From Pseudomonadota bacterium (lineage in GTDB: Bacteria; Pseudomonadota; Gammaproteobacteria; Burkholderiales; Thiobacillaceae): a DNA stretch of 8,262 nucleotides. Every line of letters begins with the position of its first letter. Position 1 is the first letter of the stretch. Below the pieces are notes generated by a model. That model did no database searches. It saw only the letters and a list, made by a program, of their open reading frames with translations, and had not been told where the DNA came from. Made by a program: the position numbers and the translations under genes. The DNA lies in assembly GCA_021821425.1 (NCBI GenBank), contig JAKACL010000124.1, positions 1 through 8,262 of the forward strand, read 5' to 3'. Below, piece after piece: positions 1 to 6,683 of the stretch.

Positions 1-367
1 GTCGGCGTCCGCAGGGTCGAGGTGATCGTAGCCCTGCAGATGCAGCACGCCGTGGACAGTCATGTGGGCATAATGGTCCCTCAGCGGCTTGCCCTGCTCG
101 CGTGCCTCGCGCTCGACCACCGGGGCGCAGATCACCACGTCGCCGCCCAGTACGCCAGGGGAAATTTCGCCGTATTCGAACGTCAGCACGTTGGGAACGT
201 AGCCCTTGCGGCGATAGTCCTGGTTGAGCGCCTGCGCTTCGTCGGCGTCGACGATGCGCACCGTGATCTCGGCCGGATGCGCGAGCGCCGCCGCGACCCA
301 GCGACGGACCTGCGCGCGGCTGGGCAGTTCGGTCGCCGCGCTGGCGAACTGCACCGACAGGCTGAAT

Positions 368-378
<11 letters not shown>
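1..378 (-). CDS. ybeY: Endoribonuclease YbeY (rRNA maturation factor), C-terminus cut by window edge
   Basis: YbeY is a zinc-dependent single-strand endoribonuclease that acts in 16S rRNA 3'-end maturation and 70S ribosome quality control in the cytoplasm. 126 codons are visible and the frame is still open at base 1. The family signature is clear near the visible end: HGVLHLQGYDH, with the three metal-binding histidines at residues 109, 113 and 119. Upstream are the usual VRIVDADEAQALNQDYR segment and an NVLTFEYG segment. The family is about 150-180 residues, so roughly the last 30 or more are missing. I chose the GTG at 378 because the protein then begins MAPEFSLSVQ; the start lies 11 bases inside the end of phoH, and a purine-rich GGAAAAG precedes it. 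The overlap suggests translational coupling in a miaB-phoH-ybeY operon. Confidence 0.95.
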
Positions 379-1323
<945 letters not shown>

Positions 1324-1327
<4 letters not shown>

Positions 1328-2664
1328 ACGCTTTCGCTTTCGGTGAGGGCCACTTCGCCGCGCAAGCTGTGCGGCAGGGCCTGGGTGATGGTGACATCGA
1401 CGAACTGCCCGATCAGGCGCGGCTGGCCGGCGAAGTTGACAATGCGGTTGTTGTCGGTACGGCCGGCGAGCTCGTCCGCATTCCTGCGGGCGTGGCCCTC
1501 GACCAGCACGCGCTGCACGCTGCCGACCATGGCCTGGTTCACCTGCTGCGCCTGCGCCTCGATCTGCGCCTGCAACCGCATCAGCCGCTGCGTCTTCAGC
1601 TCGGCCGACACATCGTCCGGATAGTCCGATGCCGGCGTGCCGGGGCGCTTGCTGTAGATGAAGGAAAAGCTGGCATCGAAGTCGAGTTCCCGGATCAGCG
1701 TCATTGTCGCCTCGAAATCGGCCTCGGTCTCGCCGGGGAAGCCGACGATGAAGTCGGACGACAGGCAGAGGTCGGGGCGCTGCTCTCTCAACTTTCTGAC
1801 TATCGACTTGAATTCGAGCACGGTGTGGCCGCGCTTCATCGCCGCCAGGATGCGGTCGGAACCGGACTGCACCGGCAGATGCAGGTGCGACACCAGCTTG
1901 GGCAGCGTGCCGTAGCACGCGATCAGCCGCTGCGTCATTTCGCGCGGGTGGCTGGTGGTGTACCTGATTCTTTCGATGCCGGGAATCTCGTGCACCATTT
2001 CCAGGAGGAAGGCGAAGTCGGCGGTGCCGCCCTCGTCCAGCGCGCCCTGGTAGGCGTTGACGTTCTGTCCCAGCAGGGTGACTTCCTTCACCCCGTGCTC
2101 GGCCAGGCGCGACACTTCGGCGATGACGTCGTCGAACGGGCGCGAGACTTCCTCGCCGCGGGTGTAGGGCACGACACAGAAGGTGCAGTACTTGGAGCAG
2201 CCCTCCATGATCGAGACGAAAGCCGACGACCCTTCGACGCGCGCCGGCGGCAGGTGGTCGAACTTCTCGATTTCGGGAAAGCTGATGTCGACCTGGGCGC
2301 GGCCGGTCTCGCGTTTCTTCGCGATCAGTTCGGGCAGGCGGTGCAGGGTCTGCGGGCCGAACACCACGTCGACAAAGGGCGCACGGGCGACGATGGCGGC
2401 GCCTTCCTGCGATGCGACGCAGCCGCCGACGCCGATGATCAGATTCGGATTGAGTTGCTTCAGATGGCGCACCCGGCCGAGGTCGTGGAACACCTTTTCC
2501 TGTGCCTTCTCGCGCACCGAGCAGGTATTGAACAGGATGACGTCGGCATCTTCCGGGGTCGAGGTCGGCGTCAGGCCTTCGGCGACGTTGAGCACATCGG
2601 CCATCTTGTCCGAGTCGTACTCGTTCATCTGACAGCCGAAGGTTTTGATGTAGATTTTTTTCAT
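1324..2664 (-). CDS. miaB: tRNA-2-methylthio-N6-dimethylallyladenosine synthase MiaB
   Basis: 446 residues, full length for the family. MiaB is a cytoplasmic radical-SAM methylthiotransferase that turns i6A37 into ms2i6A37 in tRNAs reading codons that begin with U. The N-terminal UPF0004 domain has the auxiliary 4Fe-4S cysteines C11 ([11 protein letters not shown]), C48 ([13 protein letters not shown]) and C82 (GGCVASQEG). The radical-SAM motif is C156-x3-C160-x2-C163 ([16 protein letters not shown]), and a TRAM RNA-binding domain covers about 380-442. The ATG at 2664 gives the family start [14 protein letters not shown]; an upstream in-frame extension to 2844 is composed unlike MiaB and is rejected. 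An AGGA at 2670-2667 lies only 2 bases from the ATG, and both sit in the arm of a long inverted repeat (2663-2678 with 2890-2905). First gene of the miaB-phoH-ybeY operon. Confidence 0.97.
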
Positions 2665-2678
2665 GATCCTAGCAACCG
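2663..2678 (-). promoter_or_regulatory. miaB ribosome-binding site and start inside an inverted-repeat arm
   Basis: On the minus strand this arm reads CGGTTGCTAGGATCAT and runs straight into the G of the miaB ATG (2664-2662). It holds the only Shine-Dalgarno-like sequence, AGGA at 2670-2667, with an unusually short 2-base spacing. A transcript that begins upstream of 2905 would carry the complementary arm (ATGATCCCAGCAACCG in minus-strand sense), able to pair 15 of 16 bases and hide the ribosome site. The pairing is seen in the sequence; a regulatory role is inference. Confidence 0.4.
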
Positions 2679-2736
2679 TAGTCGGACGCACCCGATGGTG
2701 CGTTTGGGCGGGTGTCTGCCGCGAAGCAACGACGCA

Positions 2737-2752
2737 GCCTACCGCGGTAGGC
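2737..2752. repeat. Perfect 16-bp palindrome
   Basis: GCCTACCGCGGTAGGC is identical to its own reverse complement over all 16 bases. It lies near the middle of the inverted-repeat segment upstream of miaB. It could be a dimeric protein-binding site or a hairpin in RNA. There is no T-run on either side, so it is not an intrinsic terminator. Confidence 0.6.
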
Positions 2753-2938
2753 AAGGAGGCGCGACAAAGGCAGGCGCACGACCGGACGTGCCAGCGGGTG
2801 TGTAGCGGTGCCGGCTTCCCGCGAAGTGACCGGGAAACTTGCAACCCCGCATCCGTGCAGGATTGATCGGGGGAGAAAGCGGTCGAATGCGGTTGCTGGG
2901 ATCATATGCCGGGACAGTGAATAGACTGGGGGCGGGGA

Positions 2939-2972
2939 TTTCGCCGCTGCATTTGGACCGGCGGCAACGAAA
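2939..2972 (-). other. Weak dyad downstream of tRNA-Met
   Basis: Downstream of the tRNA on the minus strand, GCCGC (2965-2961) can pair with GCGGC (2947-2943) across a 13-base loop, and TTTC (2972-2969) with GAAA (2942-2939) across a 3-base bulge. The following minus-strand bases are C-rich, not T-rich, so this is unlikely to be a classical Rho-independent terminator. It may protect or help process the tRNA 3' end. The rest of 2906-2979 shows no feature I can name. Confidence 0.25.
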
Positions 2973-2979
2973 CGGAATA

Positions 2980-3056
2980 TGGTGGTGATGAGTGGACTTG
3001 AACCACCGACCCCCGGATTATGAATCCGATGCTCTAACCGACTGAGCTACATCACC
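2980..3056 (-). tRNA. tRNA-Met (anticodon CAU), elongator type, CCA encoded
   Basis: The minus strand folds as a complete 77-base cloverleaf. The acceptor stem is GGTGATG (3056-3050) with CATCACC (2990-2984), then discriminator A and an encoded CCA at 2982-2980. The D arm is GCTC/GAGC. The anticodon arm is TCGGA-TTCATAA-TCCGG with the CAU anticodon at plus positions 3020-3022. The T arm is GGTGG-TTCAAGT-CCACT. The paired G1 and the lack of the three G-C pairs next to the anticodon loop argue for elongator rather than initiator Met. CAU could also belong to a lysidine-modified tRNA-Ile2; the acceptor stem makes that less likely but does not exclude it. It stands alone, transcribed toward miaB. 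Confidence 0.95.
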
Positions 3057-3070
3057 TTGGGAACTGCTTC

Positions 3071-3090
3071 TTCGGCCAGCGACCGCCGAA
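3071..3090 (-). other. Hairpin in the tRNA 5' leader
   Basis: Just after the predicted transcription start, TTCGGC (3090-3085) pairs with GCCGAA (3076-3071) around an 8-base loop. This places a stable stem about 14 bases before the mature 5' end of the tRNA, where it may guide precursor processing. The dyad is seen; the role is inferred. Confidence 0.35.
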
Positions 3091-3099
3091 AAGGCGCGC

Positions 3100-3129
3100 A
3101 TTTTAGCTGATCGGGACATGCGCTGTCAA
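3100..3129 (-). promoter_or_regulatory. Sigma70-type promoter of tRNA-Met
   Basis: On the minus strand there is a consensus -35 TTGACA (3129-3124), an 18-base spacer and a -10 TAAAAT (3105-3100). The discriminator GCGCGCC (3099-3093) follows at once. GC-rich discriminators are typical of stable-RNA promoters under stringent (ppGpp/DksA) control in Proteobacteria. The start would fall near 3092-3094, giving a leader of roughly 37 bases before the tRNA. It is the best promoter in the window. No intrinsic terminator is visible between the tRNA and miaB, so it may also feed the miaB operon. Confidence 0.85.
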
Positions 3130-3175
3130 AGCGCGTTGCCGGGAGAAGAGGCGGCGATTCCGGGTTGCGCGGGAC

Positions 3176-3730
3176 TTACTGCGGCCGCAGTTTCGCCAAT
3201 TCGTCGAGCAGCCTGATCAAGAGTTCGCGTCCCAGCGGCCCCATGCCGGCGACCAGCGGGTCGGTATCGCGCTCGCCGTTGACCAGCCGGCGCATGCGGC
3301 CACCCAGCAGCGCCATGTCGCCGCCCGCCTTCATCATCTGCTCGGCCATGTTGGCGAGTACTGACATCGCCTGGGCGTCCCCCCTCGCGGCGGCATCGAT
3401 CAGCGCGGCCAGCCCCGGCGCGGCGGCGCTGCCGTCCGGTTGGGCGTCGAGCCCAGGCAGCGTGGCGGGGTTGTCGATGCCGCGCAGAATGGCGTCGAGC
3501 AGGATGCCGTCTTCCTCGTCCAGCCCCAGCTTGATCGACGGATCGCGGCGGCCATTGATCACGTGGCGTAGCGCGCCGACCAGCCGCGGCCAGCCGGCCT
3601 GCTCGGCGGCGTCGAGTTGCTTCATCAGGTCGGGCAGCTGGCTGCGGTCGCGCAGCGCGTTGACGACGGTATGGATGAAGGCGGCGTGGACGCGCAGGAC
3701 TTGTTCGACGGCGGAGGGGAGCTGGGCCAT
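3176..3730 (-). CDS. Hypothetical protein, 184 residues, mostly helical, unrecognised
   Basis: I do not recognise this family. The frame is open from ATG 3730 to TAA 3176-3178, and its composition looks like a real soluble protein: a hydrophobic helix-rich N-terminus (about 5-28), a second helical block (31-58), a DPSIKLGLDEEDGILLDAILRGI stretch (63-85), an Ala/Gly/Pro-rich linker (about 86-105), then helices with repeated Met and Ala (107-140) and a leucine-rich C-terminus (164-181). I see no signal peptide, transmembrane segment, cysteine motif or catalytic signature. No other plausible start exists before Met36. Bases just before the ATG are C-rich repeat units, so there is no Shine-Dalgarno. 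It lies between gluQ and the tRNA-Met promoter, and is probably co-transcribed from gluQ across the heptamer repeat, since the gap has no room for its own promoter. Confidence 0.7.
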   Translation of the reverse strand: MAQLPSAVEQVLRVHAAFIHTVVNALRDRSQLPDLMKQLDAAEQAGWPRLVGALRHVINGRRDPSIKLGLDEEDGILLDAILRGIDNPATLPGLDAQPDGSAAAPGLAALIDAAARGDAQAMSVLANMAEQMMKAGGDMALLGGRMRRLVNGERDTDPLVAGMGPLGRELLIRLLDELAKLRPQ

Positions 3731-3733
3731 GGC

Positions 3734-3822
3734 AGGGGTCAGGGGTCAGGGGTCAGGGGTCAGGGGTCAGGGGTCAGGGGCTAGGGGCTAGGGGCTAGGG
3801 GCTAGGGGCTAGGGGCTAGGGC
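3734..3822. repeat. Two-block heptamer tandem repeat (6 + 6 units)
   Basis: The plus strand reads AGGGGTC six times (3734-3775), then AGGGGCT six times (3776-3817), then a broken unit AGGGC (3818-3822). The two units differ only by exchange of the last two bases, and each block is internally perfect. It fills the whole gap between gluQ and the 184-residue gene. The first units also supply the TAG stop of gluQ (3818-3816). Every unit carries a GGGG tract separated by 3 bases, so the plus strand, which is the template for these genes, could form G-quadruplexes. Because 7 is not a multiple of 3, TAG or TGA on the minus strand occurs in all frames and gain or loss of units cannot fuse the two genes. 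Short perfect repeats like this usually vary in copy number. Confidence 0.95.
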
Positions 3823-4739
3823 AGATTGTCGGGGGCTTGGGTGGGCTTGGCAACCGCGGGGTGAGTGGGCACATTTTCAATGTGCCAATGGGCACTTGCC
3901 CACGCCAGGAGATCGGCTGGCTTGGCGCCTGCCAGTTCTCGCGGCGGCGGATGGCCGAGGACGGCGAGGGCCTGCGCCAGCACCATGCCGCGTCTGCGCT
4001 CGGGCAGCGCGGGCGCGAGGGTCTGCTTGGAGAGCTTTTGTCCCGCGGCATTGATGACGAGGGGCACGTGCGCATAGACCGGCGTCGGCAGGCCGAGCAG
4101 GCTTTGCAGATGAATCTGGCGCGGGGTGTTCCACAACAGGTCGGCGCCGCGCACGACGTGGGTGATGCCCTGGAAGGCGTCGTCGACCACGACCGCCAGC
4201 TGGTAGGCGAACAGGCCGTCGGCGCGCTTGACGATGAAATCGCCGACCGCGTGCGCCAGGTTCTGCTGCAGATCACCGTGGATGCGATCATGAAAGTGGG
4301 TGCTTACATCCGGTACACGGACGCGCCAGGCCCGGGCGACCGCGCCGGCCGGCAGGCCGTTGCGGCAGGTGCCGGGGTAGACGATCTCGCCTTCGTGGTT
4401 GCGTGACACATCAGCGAGCTGGCTGCGGGTGCAAGCGCAGGGATAGACCGCGCCCTGCGCTTTCAGCGCATCGAGCGCCGCAGCATAGGCGTCGTCACGC
4501 GTCGACTGGACGAGCACATCGCCATCCCAAGTCAAGCCGTAGGCATCGAGCTGGTGCAGAATGACGTCGGCCGCGCCCGCTTCGCAGCGCAGCCGGTCGA
4601 GGTCTTCCATCCGCACCAGCCAGCGCCCCCCGGCCGCGCGGGCGTCGAGCCAGCTCGCCACGGCGGCGACGAGCGAGCCTGCATGCAGGGGACCGGTGGG
4701 GGACGGCGCAAAGCGCCCGACGGTGGGAGCGGGGTTCAC
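3816..4739 (-). CDS. gluQ: Glutamyl-Q tRNA(Asp) synthetase
   Basis: 307 residues, the usual length for GluQ-RS (YadB). It is a truncated glutamyl-tRNA synthetase paralogue without an anticodon-binding domain; it activates glutamate and attaches it to queuosine in the anticodon loop of tRNA(Asp). Visible motifs are RFAPSPTGPLHAGSL with the HIGH-like HAGS at 19-22, the zinc-site ligands C101, C103, Y121 and C125 (YPCACTRSQL...YPGTCR), and the KMSKS-like KLSKQ at 235-239. The start is GTG at 4739, overlapping the glycosyltransferase stop as GTGA, which gives the normal N-terminus before VGRFAPSPTG; a much longer upstream frame is only a shadow of the glycosyltransferase. The last codons (PTQAPDNLP) and the TAG stop run into the heptamer repeat, so the extreme C-terminus may be shaped by it. 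Confidence 0.95.
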   Translation of the reverse strand: MNPAPTVGRFAPSPTGPLHAGSLVAAVASWLDARAAGGRWLVRMEDLDRLRCEAGAADVILHQLDAYGLTWDGDVLVQSTRDDAYAAALDALKAQGAVYPCACTRSQLADVSRNHEGEIVYPGTCRNGLPAGAVARAWRVRVPDVSTHFHDRIHGDLQQNLAHAVGDFIVKRADGLFAYQLAVVVDDAFQGITHVVRGADLLWNTPRQIHLQSLLGLPTPVYAHVPLVINAAGQKLSKQTLAPALPERRRGMVLAQALAVLGHPPPRELAGAKPADLLAWASAHWHIENVPTHPAVAKPTQAPDNLP

Positions 4740-5920
4740 TCCGCGATTATGCCGCGCGGGGTGCCTCTGCTGAATTCCGGATGCAGGCGTTGATAAAGCG
4801 CGAGGACGGATGCGACCATGCGTGCCTCGCTCCAGGTGGCGGCGTACGCCTTGCCGGCGGCACCCAGCGCCTGGGCCGCCGCGCGATCGGCCAGCAGCGG
4901 TGCCAGCACCCCGGCAAAGCCGGCGACGTCGTCCGGCGCGATGCGGCAGCCCTGCCCTTCCTGCAGCACGTCCTTCGTTCCCATTTCGGCCAGGCCCACC
5001 ACCGGCACGCCGAGCGCCATCGCCTCCAGCAGCACCAGGCCCTGGGTTTCGGTTTTGGAGGCGAACACGAACACGTCCGCCGCGCAGTAGCAGGCCGGCA
5101 ACTCGGTCCGGCGTTCGAGGTAGCCGACGAATTTCACGTTGCCGGCCAGCCCGCGCTTCGCCACGGCGCGTTCGAGCGACGGCCGCGCCGGACCTTCGCC
5201 GGCAATCATCAGCAATACGTCTGGGCGTTCCCGCCGAACCGCGTCGGTCACCTGCAGCAGGAAATCGAGGTTTTTCTCGAACGCCACCCGGCCGACGTAG
5301 GCCATCACCGGCCGCGCCGCTGCGATGCCGTGGCGGGCACGGAATGCGGGGCCGTCGCAGTGGGCGAAATCGGCGAGATTGAGCCCGGTGGGAATGATGT
5401 GGATCGGGCTGCTGACGCCGTACGCTTCGAGCGTGCGCTTCATCGCCGACGACGGTGCGATCACCGCGGTGACGCCGTCGCATTCCTTGCGCGAGATCAT
5501 GCGGGCGGCGGCCGCCAGCAATTTTTTCGGCAGGAACGGCAGGTAATGATGGAAATATTCCTCGAACAGCGTGTGGTAGGTCTCGACGCACGGCAGCCCA
5601 TGCCGGCGCGCCCAGCGCACGCCGGCGCGGTGCGCAAGAAAGGGGGTGTGGATGTGGACGAGGTCGAAATCGGCGGGATCCAGCTGATCCAGCGCGGCGG
5701 CCAGCGCGCGCGGATGCATCAGCCGGTCTTCCGGGTCGCGCGGTATCGGCCAGCCGGGCACTCGCACGATATCGGCCGCGGCCGCCGTGTGCGGATAGTC
5801 CGGCACCACCAGCACGCTGGTGTGCCCCGCTTCGGCCAGCGCCTGGCGCAGCGTCTGGATGGACGTGGAGACACCGTTGACGCGCGGGAAATACACGTCG
5901 GACACCATCAGGATACGCAC
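4736..5920 (-). CDS. GT4-family (GT-B fold) glycosyltransferase
   Basis: 394 residues, typical of retaining GT4 glycosyltransferases with two Rossmann domains. The N-terminal acceptor domain begins MRILMVSDVYFPRVNGVSTSI, with the glycine loop at about 12-18, a VHIHTPF motif at 88-94 and an ETYHTLFEEYFHHYLP segment at 113-128. The C-terminal donor domain has YVGRVAFEKNL (208-218) and the EX7E motif E291-E299 (TETQGLVLLEAMALGVPVVG). Best guess is transfer of mannose or glucose to a lipid or glycolipid at the inner membrane face, because it resembles PimB-like mannosyltransferases and diacylglycerol glucosyltransferases; substrate cannot be read from the sequence. Start: GTG at 5920, with GGAG about 7 bases upstream; the ATG at residue 5 is less likely. 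There is no transmembrane segment. It overlaps gluQ by 4 bases, and a 72-bp gap to the upstream gene holds nothing I recognise. Confidence 0.9.
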   Translation of the reverse strand: MRILMVSDVYFPRVNGVSTSIQTLRQALAEAGHTSVLVVPDYPHTAAAADIVRVPGWPIPRDPEDRLMHPRALAAALDQLDPADFDLVHIHTPFLAHRAGVRWARRHGLPCVETYHTLFEEYFHHYLPFLPKKLLAAAARMISRKECDGVTAVIAPSSAMKRTLEAYGVSSPIHIIPTGLNLADFAHCDGPAFRARHGIAAARPVMAYVGRVAFEKNLDFLLQVTDAVRRERPDVLLMIAGEGPARPSLERAVAKRGLAGNVKFVGYLERRTELPACYCAADVFVFASKTETQGLVLLEAMALGVPVVGLAEMGTKDVLQEGQGCRIAPDDVAGFAGVLAPLLADRAAAQALGAAGKAYAATWSEARMVASVLALYQRLHPEFSRGTPRGIIAE

Positions 5921-5992
5921 GGCGGACTCCGGTTGGGGGAAGTCTGCGTTGTATTGCGTTCGGGTTACAGCATGATGACGCCGACGCTGGCG

Positions 5993-6619
5993 CTAGGACT
6001 TCATGCGCAGCGCGCTGAAACCCAGCAGCGCGACTGCCAGCAAGGCCAGTCCGGTGGCGATGCGCTGCCACAGCACGGCCTGCCCTCGCTGCGCCTGCCA
6101 GTCGAGGTCCAGGGTTGCGGCACGCTGGCTGGCGCTTTGGCCCAGAAAATCCGCCTGCTGGATCGCCTGCACCGATAGCACATTCAGCTTGAACAGGGCT
6201 TCGCGCGCCGCATCCCAGTCCGTCTCGTCGGCAACCAGCGCCTGCTCCAGTTCGGCCCGGAATCCGTCCATGCCCTTGAAGCGCCGCGCGAGTTCGGCCG
6301 CAACCGCCTGATCGCCCGCCTGCAGTGTCGCCAGCGCAGCCAGTTCGGCATCGATCGCAGCCTGTTGCGCAGCGGCCTTCTTTTGATAGGAGGGGAATTT
6401 CAGCACGGTCGAATAGAACTCGTTCATCGTCAGCTCGTAGCCAGCGGCCAGCGCCTTGAGCGATTGCGCGATGCGGTACGACTTGAATGTGACCGCGCGC
6501 GCGTCGTCCACCGACTGGCCGGCACGGCTGAGCTGCTCGCCGGCCCAATACGACGAGCCCGCCGCGATCAACGCGATCAGCGCCCCCAGAATGAATACGC
6601 TGCGAATACCCGGTTTCAT
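5993..6619 (-). CDS. Membrane protein with sensor-like periplasmic helical domain, function unknown
   Basis: 208 residues, family not recognised with certainty. It has a short positive N-terminus (MKPGIR), a transmembrane helix at about 7-25 (SVFILGALIALIAAGSSYWAG), about 155 residues of Ala/Gln/Glu-rich helix (28-182), a second transmembrane helix at about 186-204 (ATGLALLAVALLGFSAL) and a short RMKS tail. This matches the layout of four-helix-bundle periplasmic sensor domains of chemoreceptors and histidine kinases, but with no HAMP or cytoplasmic signalling domain: a stand-alone sensor-like module, by inference. I chose the ATG at 6619 because it puts a normal anchor helix at the N-terminus and has GGGG and AGGA just upstream. 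An in-frame GTG at 6682 would add 21 residues but lacks a ribosome site. It starts 64 bp after cobO and precedes the glycosyltransferase. Confidence 0.75.
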   Translation of the reverse strand: MKPGIRSVFILGALIALIAAGSSYWAGEQLSRAGQSVDDARAVTFKSYRIAQSLKALAAGYELTMNEFYSTVLKFPSYQKKAAAQQAAIDAELAALATLQAGDQAVAAELARRFKGMDGFRAELEQALVADETDWDAAREALFKLNVLSVQAIQQADFLGQSASQRAATLDLDWQAQRGQAVLWQRIATGLALLAVALLGFSALRMKS

Positions 6620-6621
6620 GT

Positions 6622-6662
6622 CCTGCCCCGTTTTATCAATGATGAAGCTAGGTCGTGGCAGG
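6622..6662 (-). other. Inverted repeat around the ribosome site of the two-TM protein
   Basis: On the minus strand CCTGCC (6662-6657) is complementary to GGCAGG (6627-6622), 29 bases apart, and the second arm overlaps the AGGA just before the ATG at 6619. Pairing could partly mask the ribosome site. With only 6 bp and a long loop, chance is a fair alternative. Confidence 0.25.
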
Positions 6663-6683
6663 CCGGGTTTACTTACAAACACA

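Larger units (their letters stand above)
2663..2905. repeat. Hairpin-rich 243-bp segment bounded by imperfect terminal inverted repeats
   Basis: The ends are inverted copies: ATGATCCTAGCAACCG at 2663-2678 and the complement of ATGATCCCAGCAACCG at 2890-2905, 15 of 16 positions matching. Similarity continues weakly inward (21 of 26). Between them are several shorter dyads: 2686-2703 (7-bp stem, 4-base loop), the perfect palindrome 2737-2752, 2776-2791 (5-bp arms), 2816-2836 (6-bp arms) and 2845-2872 (5-bp outer plus 4-bp inner stem). It could be a small non-autonomous mobile element, a structured RNA, or the folded 5' leader of miaB. I see no target-site duplication. A 78-codon frame spans it on the minus strand (2905-2669), but it is arginine-rich and low in plausibility, so I do not call a gene. 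Confidence 0.55.

Noticed and set aside
1369..2805. 478-codon open frame on the plus strand opposite miaB
   Set aside because: MiaB on the other strand is certain; the antisense product is rich in His, Arg, Asp and Gly, a typical shadow of high-GC coding sequence.
2665..2844. N-terminal extension of MiaB by 60 residues
   Set aside because: It has no homology to the family start, crosses the hairpin-rich segment, and [14 protein letters not shown] at 2664 is the standard N-terminus.
2669..2905. 78-codon minus-strand frame filling the inverted-repeat element
   Set aside because: Arg/Ala/Pro-rich, no ribosome site, ends inside the repeat arm; better explained by GC-rich non-coding sequence.
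2663..2905. Cobalamin riboswitch or 6S RNA upstream of miaB
   Set aside because: I could not find the conserved cobalamin boxes or a 6S-like central bubble, and miaB is not a usual target of either.
3734..3822. CRISPR or telomere-like array
   Set aside because: Units are 7 bp and contiguous with no spacers; the GGGGCTA likeness to telomere repeats is superficial in a bacterial chromosome.
4781..6178. 465-codon plus-strand frame opposite the glycosyltransferase
   Set aside because: Shadow with His/Arg/Gly/Gln-rich composition; the GT4 motifs on the minus strand settle the strand.
4740..6548. Upstream extension of the gluQ frame by about 600 codons, suggesting a giant fusion
   Set aside because: Before the GTG at 4739 the sequence is out-of-frame glycosyltransferase; GluQ-RS begins right before VGRFAPSPTG.
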